A stretch of DNA of 64,000 nucleotides from positions 1 through 64,000 of the forward strand of contig VDMD01000077.1 in assembly GCA_007026445.1 (NCBI GenBank). The letters run 5' to 3'. Positions 33,919-43,570 of the stretch are shown piece after piece. The position numbers were made by a program, and so were the translations under genes. The notes under the pieces are model-generated. The model was given only the letters and a program-made list of their open reading frames with translations, had not been told where the DNA came from and made no database searches. The stretch is from Schizophyllum amplum. Lineage: Eukaryota; Basidiomycota; Agaricomycetes; Agaricales; Schizophyllaceae. Each line of letters opens with the position of its first letter. The first letter of the stretch is position 1.

Positions 33919-35464
33919 TCACCGTCCCTCTACAACTATCGTCCCCGTCATACCTACTACGCCGTTTTCGTCCACACACCACAACAGCGCGGTCCGCTCA
34001 TCGTTCCACGCCCCAAATATGGTGCACGCGCGCCCTACGACGAGTGGGTTCCGCGCACGATACTCGAAGTAGGCGGGCTGCGCTGCGGGAAAGTTGTATG
34101 CAAGCGTCTCGAGAAGCATGAGTGCGGTGAGCGGGCCATGCACGAGACGGTCTAGGAAGAGGTGAGCGAGTGACAGAATGCATTTGGATCACTCTGGTGG
34201 CGAACGAAGGTCGGTGACGCGATAACAAGATTTGCGGCAAGTGGACCAAGGAAGAGAAAGCAGAAATTCGGAGAGGTGCCGCACTCACCTTTATAGCCCT
34301 CCGCCCTTGCGTACTCCTTGTCGAGGTGTATGTGGTGCGCGTTGAAGGTGAGTGCCGAGAAGCGGAAGAGCGTTGTTGCTGTCGGGCAGTATTCGAACGA
34401 GAACTCGGGGGCAGGCAACTCGGGCGCTGTACAGTGGGTTGAGTCAGGTCATATATTGCAAAGTTGAGAGAGCGGACGACGCGTAGAGAAGAGAAAATGG
34501 AGCATGGGCAAGAGATGTGGGACATCCAAAAAGAACAAGCAACAGATATTAACAACAAAAGGAATGGCACGAACCTGGTCTCAGCTTCCCTCCGCGCGGC
34601 AAAGCAGCCCCAGGCAGGAAAACATGACTGCGCCGCTCAACAACCGCCGGCGCACGCTCCCCAACGGGCGTGTATGCAATGTGCTGGTTGACGAAGACCA
34701 TGGGGGGTTTGTCCCTCGTCTCCACTTTGGTTCTAGCCTCCGCTTTGACGTCCGTCGTAGCCCCAAGTCCAGCTCCAGTCTTCCCCTCAGCGCCAGCCTT
34801 TACTTGCACGCCCCCCTCATCAACGACCGCTACCGCAGTCACTGGCTCGCCCACGCGCAGCGGGCGTGCGTTGTCCCAGGACATGCTTCCGCCAGCCCAC
34901 ATGCGGCGCACGAAGGGCGGGGGAGGGCAGAATGCGCCGTCTAAGGGTTGAGGTTAGGGTAGCGCACAGGGAACAGGCTGATGATGAAATGCAGGCCGGT
35001 GAGGCGATGCAGGAAGGAAGGGGGAAGGAGGTGAGGGAGAGTGGGCAAGCAGGAAACGCCAAGCACGAGGGCGACAAGACGCGGATGACCGGCTCTTGCA
35101 CGTCCGCGATAGACATACCCTGCACGCGTAGAGAGACGAAAGTCAACTCACCCGTACCGTCCGGTCTCAGTTTTCCCTCTGGCGATCGGGGATAGAAGAA
35201 CGCGAGGTGGTGCCCGTGGGGGAGCTGCTCCCCAGTGCGCAGCGCCTCGTACGGCTTGCGCGTCCCGTCGCGGGTGGGTAGCGTTGCAAAAAGGTCCGCC
35301 AGGCGCTCGACATGCGGCGTGTCCTCGTATTTGGCTTCCTTTGGCGCGTCGATCCAGTGCGCCAGGGCATCCGAGTGGAAGCTCAGGCGATGTGCAGGTG
35401 CTGTCCGCAGACGAGCAAATGAGGTGCCCTTCAGCCCGGCTGAGAGACGGGCACGCAAGAACAT
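33919..35464 (-). CDS. Mitochondrial hydroxyacyl-thioester dehydratase (HTD2-like, MaoC hot-dog fold)
   Basis: The start MFLRARLSAGLKGTSFARLR looks like a mitochondrial presequence. Next come the N-terminal half-domain (ALAHWIDAPKEAKYEDTPHV, ALRTGEQLPHGHHLAFFYP) and, after introns, FVRRMWAGGSMSWDNARPLR, VGEPVTAVAVV and MVFVNQHIAYTP. The C-terminal hot-dog half has SALTFNAHHIHLDKEYARAE, then DRLVHGPLTALMLLETLAY and FEYRARNPLVVGRA. The FNAHHIHLDKEYA motif holds the presumed catalytic His/Asp region. HTD2 performs the dehydration step of mitochondrial fatty-acid synthesis (lipoate precursor supply); the related mesaconyl-C4-CoA hydratase is an alternative. An Ala/Lys/Glu-rich loop separates the two parts. 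The gene is divergent from H2B with 262 bp between start codons. An upstream in-frame ATG at 35581 is possible. Confidence 0.87.
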
Positions 35465-35726
35465 GATGGCGGGAGAGATAACATCGTCGGCAGGCCGCAG
35501 CTGCAGGAAGAACAACCAGCTGATGATGATGAGTGTGCCGTGACGCCACAGCGCGCGCGGCGCGAGCTTCTCACGTGACATTATTTATCTCGATCGCGTC
35601 GCGTTGTTGACCAACTGCTCTTGTCCCGAACCGCCACCCGGTCGTCTTCCTTCCCCTTTCTTGTGAGTCCTTTTCCTACCACCGTGTGGCATGGCTTGAC
35701 AGCCACGCTCCGTAGCATCCCTAGCA
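35465..35726. promoter_or_regulatory. Divergent promoter region between HTD2-like gene and histone H2B
   Basis: Only 262 bp separate the two start codons, so both promoters must lie here. A CACGTG-like site (TCACGTGACA) is at about 35570-35580. No clear TATA box was seen. Confidence 0.4.
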
Positions 35727-36374
35727 ATGGCACCCAAGGTTCGTACAGCTGATAGTGAGGACGAGACGCGTCGGCTGACCAAAGTGTAGCCCACGTCCAC
35801 TGCCGGCAAGGCCCCCGCCTCGACCGCGTCGAAGGCGCCTGCCAAGACTGAGACCGCGGCGAAGAAGACGGCGAGCAAGAGCAAGACCGCTGCACCTGCG
35901 GACGGCGAGAAGAAGAAGCGCAAGAAGACGCGCAAGGAGACGTACAGCTCGTACATCTACAAGGGTGCGTGTATGCCTGGTCGCTGCGGCGTGCGGGTGC
36001 TTACGGAGGGATGCGATGCAGTGCTGAAGCAGGTGCACCCTGACACGGGTATCTCCAACAAGGCGATGGCCATTCTGAACTCGTTCGTGAATGATATCTT
36101 TGAGCGGATTGCGACCGAGGCGTCGAGTGCGTCGTTTTTGCCACCTGAAGAGAGTTACACTGACCGCCCCCTTTTAGAGCTGGCCGCGTACTCGAAGAAG
36201 TCGACCATCTCCTCGCGCGAGATTCAGACATCTGTGCGTCTCATCCTTCCCGGTGAGCTGGCAAAGCACGCTATCTCGGAGGGCACCAAGTCCGTGACCA
36301 GTGCGTATATTATGCTGTCTGTCGTCGTGCTCGAGCTGACATACGTGGCAGAGTTCTCCGCTGGTGCCAAGTAG
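35727..36374 (+). CDS. Histone H2B, copy 2 (intact)
   Basis: Five exons. MAPK is joined over an intron (35739-35789) to [20 protein letters not shown]. Then follow [95 protein letters not shown] and the end TKFSAGAK with its stop at 36372-36374. The Lys-rich N-terminal tail and the histone fold (residues about 45-135) are complete and in frame. H2B pairs with H2A in the nucleosome. Spliceosomal introns in a core histone gene are normal in basidiomycetes. This copy is the reference for judging the damaged copy at 4254-5062. Confidence 0.95.
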
Positions 36375-37025
36375 ACTTCAAGTCATCCACGTCCGAGCTA
36401 TGTCCATCCCTTCGATATTTATGTAGTGTGATTCATGTAAAGTATTATGCACATCTTCTTGCGCCACTGCTCGTTCGCCGGCTGTCTATCGACATAACTT
36501 GAACTCTGCACAAGCTATTTGAGGTTCCCGAGCGTCAACGGTGCGACGCTTCCTAACTATATAAGAAGAAGAAGGACCCCCTTTAATGACCGACGTTGAG
36601 TGAGATGCAGAACCTCTTTCCCTCTTTCACATTCCTGCGTCCGTTCCCTCGAGGCTCTCAGTCATGCCCGATGCTCTGGGTTTGCCCTGGTTCCCTTCCT
36701 TTGGTTCAGCAAGAACAAGGAGATTCCCCAAAGGGTTCCTGACAATCCGGATGAGGTCATCGGGACAATTCGTGCGCGGACTCCCTCGGCCTGGCTGCTT
36801 GCCACAGCACCCACCGAGGCTTGTCAACTGCCGCAGCCCAATGAGAGTGCGGCCTACCGCGGTTCTGACGTTTATCCGCCATCCGCCAAGTTCCTTGTCC
36901 TCCCCCACCACGTCGTCCCTCGCTTGCATGACGGTCTAGGCCCTAAAATACGCCGCTAGCCCCTGGAAAACGAGGACGACGGCGAGAACGCAGCGGCGAA
37001 GGCATCGTCGCCCCCGACGACGACG
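36375..37025. other. Intergenic, possible TATA box of the ferric reductase gene
   Basis: About 650 bp. TATATAAG at 36558-36565 lies some 460 bp before the ferric reductase ATG and could serve a long 5' UTR. Open frames at 36600-36959 have no recognisable domain. Confidence 0.35.
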
Positions 37026-39961
37026 ATGACAATGGCAACCCTCGCCCCCCGCGACGACCCCGCCAATCCGACCACCCCCACCTACACCGACGACCTGCAG
37101 TGGATGACCGCGTACCTCACCATCCACATGCTCAGCGCCAACTCACGCGTATACATGTACCTCCTCTGGGCCGCCTTCGCCGCTGTTCTTCTCATCTGTA
37201 CCGCCCTCCATCTTTCCCCCGCCCGCCGCTCCTCCATCGCCGCGCGGTGGACCAAGTGGGCCATCCGCCGGCGGACGTGGCGGGGGAAGCACATCGCCAA
37301 TCTCGCCGCGCGCAAGGGTGCTCGCATTACCCCTCACTCCCTTCCTGCGAACGGCCAGATCCTCGCGTTGTGGGCATCTTCATTGCCGCGCTCGTCCTCG
37401 CCTTCGTCGGCCCAGACTATCTCACCCGACCGCACCGCTGTTCTCCTTCCAACGGCGCGCGATCTACGATGTGTCCTGGTACACGCAGTATCAGCCAACC
37501 TACACTATTCCCAAGGCCTGGTGGACGGCAGGCGGCCGCACGGGGCTCATCGCCTTCGCCCTCTTCCCCCTTTGCGTTCTCTTCGCACTCAAGGCGCCCC
37601 CCTTCGCCCTTCTCGCCCTTCCCTTTACCGTCCAGATGCACTTCGACAAGCTATCGTGGCTCCACCGATGGACGGCATACCTCATCTACTTGCTCACCGT
37701 ACTGCACGTTGCGCTATGGAGCGTACAGCTTGCTACGGAGAAGCGCGAGTACACAGGGAAGGTCGCGTACACGTATGCGTTCGGCTACCAGAAGTTCATT
37801 TACGGGTGGATCGTGCGTGCAGTCTACCTCCCCTTTGACTTTCGTGCTGATCGAACCCCCAGGCGTTTGGCTCGATGACCCTGCTCATCCTCTGCTCGCT
37901 CTACCCGATCCGACGGTACCACTACGAGTCCTTCTACATCATGCACGTCATCCTCATCCCCTGCACGCTCGTCATGAGTGCCCTCCATCATCCTCCCGTT
38001 GCCATCTGGTGCTGGGCGGCACTCGCCGCCTGGATCGGCGAGCGCGCCTACCGCGGCGTATGGTGGCTCAACACGAACGGCTTCCTCTTCCCCCCAGCAC
38101 ACAAAGCCCCACCACAGATACAACCCTTTCCGAAAGGACCGAGTAATGCGTACCCACCAGCACCACCGCCCCCGCCCCCCATGCCCGACCTCCCCCCACC
38201 AGGTATCGTGCGCGCCGAACTGCTCGCTGGAGCCACCACACGCCTCACTATGCTCCCGCCGGCCCCCTTTCTTGGGCACCGGGACAACACTTTCTCATCA
38301 ACGTTCCCGCCGTCGCGCCTCTTCCTATCACGCACCCCTTTACCGTTGCCAGCGCCGAGGGTGGCCCGCTCGTCTTCCTTATTCGCGCGAAGGACGGCTG
38401 GACGCGTGACCTCTGGGACTTCGTCGCGCGTGCTGGTGGAAATACAACCACGCGCATGTTGGTCGAAGGCCCCTTTGGAAGCGCTGCGCGTGCGAGGTGG
38501 GGAAGGCATCATACAGTGGTCATCGTGGTCGGCGGCGCAGGCGTCGCGTATGGCTTGTCTGTCCTAGCGCATATTTGCGAAGGGCTTGTGCGCGGCGGCA
38601 TGGCGACGAGGCGCGTGCGTTTCGTGTGGTTGATGCGGGAGTTTTGTAAGTGGTCGCTTGTGTGCGGTGCGAAGTAGGCTAACGAACTGGGCGCAGCGCA
38701 TCTGACGTGGTGCGCGACGGAGCTCAGGCGCTACATGGAGATGGTATCAGAGCCGGCTTTGGAGGTGAATATCTTCGTGACTAGCGCGGTGAGGCCAGAA
38801 CGCCCACCAAAGCCTCCATATGCCGGACTTGGCAAGGACGCATCTCCGAAATCAGCCACACACTTGATTTCACCGTCTATGGCGTCGACTAGCTACGACT
38901 ACTCTCCACGCAACACCGAATACAACCCATATACGCCTTCAGCAAGCCCGGGACCAAGCGATATTGCAGACGCGGACGACGCCTACGTCGACCTTAGTTA
39001 TTACACTGGCGAGTTCGGCGACGAGGAGGCGCGTCCCGGCGGCCCTGGCGAGAACTACACACGCGACCTAACAGATTTCGAGGGCGACGAAGGCGGCGAT
39101 TCGCGCAGATTATCGGGCGAAGCGCGTCTTAGCCGGCGGGTGCAGCGCGCGGGCGAAATCTGCGCGCACAATCGCGCATGCTGCGGATGAGTGTCAGTGG
39201 GTTCAAGGATATCATGCCCGACGAGTCGGGGCGGATGCCGGACGCGGCCCATCTCGCGCATGCGCGGCAGGAGCTTGGCTCGAGGGGCTCGACTGCGGAG
39301 CTGCTGGGCGAGGACAGCGAGCTCGCGTATGCGCGGGCGTCGCACATCGGCGAGGTGGATTTAGGGGCGACCCGTTTCCCTCTAGCGAACCAGCTCCCAC
39401 CCCTGCTAGAGGATAGCGACGACGAGCGATCGGTGTACGAGCCGGAATCGCGCCTTTCCACGGGGCTAACCATGTCGCGCGGGACGACGCCTGATTTGCA
39501 CGTCAGCACCTCTCAGCTGGGCCTTGGGCAGTCCCAAATGGGCGGTTCGTCGCGGCGCTCGTCGACTCTGGTGGACGATACTCGGCCGAACACGCCGTGG
39601 TCTGCCTTTGGCGACGAGAAACACCTGCTCGACGTCGAGGCGCCGCAGCTACACGTAGAAGCGGACGAGCTGCGAGATGTGGCGCGTGTGTCCGAATTTG
39701 CACGGCCGGGGAAGCCGCGCATCGACCGGATCCTCGCTGATGAGGTTGAACGCTCAAAGGGGTCGGTGGTCGTAGCTTGTACGTGTGGTCTTTGTGCTGT
39801 TGAACGACTGAACTGACCGCTGTTTTTCCTCAGGCTGCGGACCGACCTCGCTGAGCGCCATGGTGCGCAAGGCGGTCGCAGATCAGATACGACCCGACCG
39901 GGTACGCAAGGGGGATCCGCGGGGGATGATCGAGCTGCACACAGAGGACTTCGGATACTGA
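37026..39961 (+). CDS. Ferric reductase (FRE family) with internal frameshifts
   Basis: Membrane flavocytochrome that moves electrons from NADPH through FAD and two haems to extracellular iron or copper. Seen: start MTMATLAPRDDPAN; membrane helices YMYLLWAAFAAVLLICTALH and VGIFIAALVLAFVGPDYL; haem helices WLHRWTAYLIYLLTVLHVAL and FYIMHVILIPCTLVMSALHH, each with two His 13 residues apart; FAD-site pieces APGQHFLINVPAV and THPFTVASAEGG; NADPH-site LVEGPFGSAARARWG, VVIVVGGAGVAYGLSVLAHI and end VACCGPTSLSAMVRKAVADQ. A disordered segment of about 300 residues splits the NADPH domain, as often in basidiomycetes. Conserved pieces change frame by one base at about 37372, 37430, 38270 (expected LWAPGQHF) and 39130-39170, with no intron to explain it. 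So it is either a young pseudogene or an intact gene with assembly deletions. Introns are near 37816-37862, 38646-38696 and 39780-39833. Confidence 0.85.
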
Positions 39962-40435
39962 CCTGCTGTTGGGACGATGGACGGACTGCTTCGCTATACA
40001 TTGCTATCTTCTGTGACGGTCTCTTCCTGCTGCAGCTACCTTCGTTTCCTGCGCATTGGTTTTTTTTGGCTACAAAAGCCTTTCAAGGTGTCAAGGACAA
40101 TTCGCGCACTGCCATTCTTACGCTTTACGATATTACTTATACAATTACTACCGGTGGTGCGGCGCGCTATGGACGTCGTGCCCTATCACTGTATCCATAG
40201 TGTAATACCCGGACGCGAAGTCCGCCCTTGGCGAGGTTGACGATAGGCAAACTGTAGAGCCAGCAGCTGAGCGATGGTGTGGACGCGTGCAGTTCATCAC
40301 GTGAGCGCATACGTCGTTAAGGTCACAGGTCACGCTGAAGTTCTGAATTTTTTACTTTATTATTCCTTGAACCTTCACGCCAGCTTGTCTTCGACTGTCG
40401 ACTTGCGCAATTGAACACCTCATTCAGTGTCTGAC
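39962..40435. other. Intergenic, no gene seen
   Basis: About 470 bp between the ferric reductase stop and the MYND protein start. AT-rich runs near 40345-40370. Nothing else recognised. Confidence 0.4.
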
Positions 40436-42324
40436 ATGACAAGTTTAAGGGTGCAGGTGGACGACGAGATATACGACATCGTGCAGGAAATGGTGCTCCT
40501 GGACGATGAACTTGAAGGGGCTGGCGAGACTGGAATCACCCCGCTATTCATTCACGAACGTCGGCGACGAACACAGAATCTCGTGGCGTCCATGGAGAAG
40601 CTGCTTACCCAGGGCATCCCTTTGCCGCTTTCGACCACGGACCTCCGCAGCGCAGCCACGAGGATGCTCGCCTTAGCCCCCAGGCGCCGACAATCTTTGC
40701 CGCCCGGCGATCGCTGCAGCACTGGTGCACGCTGTGTAGCGGGATAGACTCTCTCCAGGTGCCACTAGACTCCGTTGTCTTCCAGATCCTTTCTGGATAC
40801 GTGCCCGTTGTACTCGACTGGATTGATCTGTTGCACCCAATGAACAAGAACCTGCAGGCAGATTTAACAACAGGAGGAGACCATTACATGGTTTGCACCG
40901 ACATCATAATGCTATGGGATGGCATCCTCAAGCTTCTCTCTGCACCTTCCGCACGATTGGATTTCCTGGACTCTAATCGTACCGTGCCATATGTGGTCGA
41001 CATCTGGGTCAACCTCTTCCGGTACGTCAAGGCGGACCATGACTCGACAGCCGCACTGGAGACCGTCGACCGGGTGCTCCATGTACTCGAAGTTGTATTG
41101 GAGGTTCTTTCCCAGTCTACCGTCAAACGTGTGCCCGACGTCGTCGCAAACGCGGTAGCACAATCGACGCGACATAGTCCCCGCCGTCTCTGCCGCGTAG
41201 TGGCGCAGCAAGCCAAAGTGATCAGGAGATCGGAAGATATGATAGAGGCGAGGACCTTATTCAGTTTCGGGACGGCCCTCATGACGGCTAGGTCGGAATT
41301 GCGTCCTACCTCTTGCCCTCGGGAAGCCGTACGCAGCATTGTCGGAACGTTGGACAACTACATCTCCCTCGAGTGGTGGGACGCGTCTTATGTATTATGC
41401 CAATACTTGGACGCGCTATTCTGCATGACGCAGGATCACAGGGCTCTCGAGTGGGCTATCAATGCCGACCTGTTCATTGTCTTCGCGCGCTTGCTCACGA
41501 AAATACCGCGTACGTTGCCTCCTCTCATCGACCATGCATTATTCGGCCTAGGACGCGCCATCTACAATGGGTTTTCGTCCTGGCGTGTACTGCATGCGTT
41601 TGACAAGAAAAACCGTGATATGCTGCCTCGCACTCGTCTAGCTGAAGCACACCCCGTGCTGGGTGCCGTGATCACAGCCTACGACGCGCGCCAAGGATTC
41701 CTAGCGCCCGTGCGGCATCTATGGAAGACGATGCAGCGCTGTGGATATAAGTCTGTGAGTCTAATGTCGAAGACTTGTCGTTGTCATGCTGACTCTGTTA
41801 CAGTGTTCGAAGCGGGATGGTTTACAGAGATCGGAAGTCCGGCCGTGCAGTTGTCGACTTCTGTCATACTGCTCTATAACGTGCCAAAGGAGGGATTGGA
41901 AAGAGGAGCATTGGCAACGATGCACGAGCTCGAGTGGTGAGCTGAAACGGACTCAGTTCGGTCGACCTTTCCCTCTGACCAGCCTGGTATCATAGGGTGG
42001 AGCACGGAACGCGACGTTTTCTTCGTGAAATACATCTCTCTGATGTATGCTAACAAGAACAAGGAATCCGTCGTAGCGCAGGCCCGGCGCATCGATCCCC
42101 TCCGGCAGCACGACTTGATCATTGAAGTCGTTCACATCGAACCAACACTCTCCCTCAACGTGCGCATACTCGAGCCTGTCGGAGTGGGTGCGACGCGAAG
42201 CGCGTCACTTCTCGCGGTCTGGGCTGAAGGAAAGGGAACCACTGCCCGCCAGTTTGAGATCAACCTCAATATGTTGGAGGCCTCGGTTGACCGAGAGTCT
42301 GCCGGAAGTGTAAATAAGCAATGA
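40436..42324 (+). CDS. MYND zinc-finger protein of unknown function, one frameshift
   Basis: From the ATG at 40436 (MTSLRVQVDDEIYDIVQEMV) the frame runs to TRMLALAP. It then shifts by one base at a CCCCC run near 40680 and continues as QAPTIFAARRSLQHWCTLC and the long middle part (VFQILSGYVPVVLDWIDLL). One missing C would restore the frame; no good intron explains it. After an intron (about 41757-41802) comes the finger RCGYKSCSKRDGLQRSEV, RPCSCRLLSYCSITC and QRRDWKEEHWQRC, with the Cys and His ligands of a MYND domain of the agaricomycete type. A last exon (WSTERDVFFVKYISLMYANK...) ends at 42324. MYND domains bind proline-rich peptides. The rest is alpha-helical and unrecognised. Confidence 0.75.
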
Positions 42325-42558
42325 AGCGGGCGAGCTAGACGATACAGGAGGATCGTATTGATGGGGCCGGACACCTATGTAGGATTGGCGATACGGCAAG
42401 TGTACGCTTAAAGCCTCGAAGCCGACAGCGGTGAGAAGGAGGACGTGCTGTTGATGATGTGTATCTCGGACACTTTCGGATGTATGTCCATAGGCAGCGC
42501 AGTTTAACGGGAAAGCTGCGCATCTGCATAGTGTCTGACGAATTAAGGCCATCTGACG

Positions 42559-42976
42559 TTATACCCGCACCACAGAACCAGATCTTATCTCTCGCCCTGT
42601 ACGGGCTATGCGCGCGAAGACTTCGTCATATGGGATTGTACCGGTAACGACAACCTCTTGCCGGTCCAGATCGACGTTGAAGGCGCGGATACCTGCGACG
42701 TAGGGCAAATGTCAGTGAGGAGGTGGACGGGAGCACAGGGGATTATCAGACGTACCATCACCCTTGGCTCGATGTAGTGCGCGAGTGACAAGACCTGAAC
42801 AGCCGGTGCAAGTCATCTAGGGCATGCGTCTTAGCCCGAACCTTCTTCCACAGTAGCACGAAGTGCCGGCGCACCTTCACGTTGAATATGTATGTCTGCT
42901 CTGCCTAGAGCGCTCATGTCAATTCCTGTGCATACAGAAAGCAAAAAAAAAAAAAAAAAAAACGTACATGGACCAT
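42559..42976 (-). CDS. ATX1-type copper metallochaperone, four tiny exons
   Basis: Exons at 42968-42976, 42875-42895, 42756-42816 and 42559-42692 join to a 74-residue protein. It starts MVHTYIFNVKMTCTGCSGLV, continues TRALHRAKGDGIRAFNVDL and ends TGTIPYDEVFARIARTGREI and RSGSVVRV. This is the ferredoxin-like HMA fold with the copper-binding MTCTGC loop (MxCxxC) and the conserved Lys/Arg-rich end. All joins are GT..AG and keep frame. ATX1 carries Cu(I) in the cytosol to the Golgi P-type ATPase CCC2, which loads laccases and ferroxidases. The first exon codes for only three residues, so the gene is easily missed. The first intron contains a run of 20 adenines (42943-42962, plus strand). Confidence 0.9.
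42943..42962 (+). repeat. A20 homopolymer inside the ATX1 intron
   Basis: Twenty consecutive adenines on the plus strand (T20 in the transcript). It lies within intron 1 of the ATX1-type gene, between its donor GTACG and its acceptor, so it serves as an extreme polypyrimidine tract. Length variation between individuals is likely. Confidence 0.85.
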
Positions 42977-43570
42977 CTTGGCGCGTACCGTCATTTCGCC
43001 TTGAGAGTAGCAGAGACGGACAGCTTCAACAACAGGGAACAGCAAAGTTACGTGCACAGATGCGCCTATATATGCGAATTCGCTGGCAAGCACTGCCAGC
43101 GCGCAGGTGCCTCCATGGCTCACTCTGCACGCGTTAGCGATGGTGTCAACATCGGACACGCCCTCAGCGGGCAGTGCTCCGTCGACGACACGTCCCAGAC
43201 CCGACTGACCACGCGGAGCCGGCCGCTGGCCCCGCACTTTGACGCCGAAGCTCCCACTTCGCATGCGCCTTGCTGAGGACGTGGCAGCCTCAACGTGGCC
43301 ACACATCCAGCGCATTTGGACGCAGTGCAGGTATAGCGTAGAGAGCCCGATTCGTGAGATAAACATTACAAGGAGAGAACGTACTGCTACCGCCCCTCGC
43401 TTCTTGGTGTTCGCCCCTCTGTCATTTCCACTGGCTCTTCCGTCGCTAGTGTCTCCCACCCGCCTCCCGCGCCGTGTCCGCCACCAGTCCGGGAAGCTAT
43501 CCATGATACTGGTGGCCGAGCAGCTAGCCATTGTGCTGGCGCGCTGGCGGCGATGATTGCTGAGCGAAGG
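42977..43570. other. Intergenic between ATX1-type gene and permease, no gene seen
   Basis: About 600 bp. A minus-strand open frame at 42914-43531 overlaps the ATX1 exon 1 and has no recognisable domain. I treat it as chance. Confidence 0.4.

Noticed and set aside
42914..43531. 205-codon minus-strand open frame upstream of ATX1
   Set aside because: It runs through the T20 tract and ATX1 exon 1 in another frame and has no recognisable domain. The ATX1 model explains this region better.
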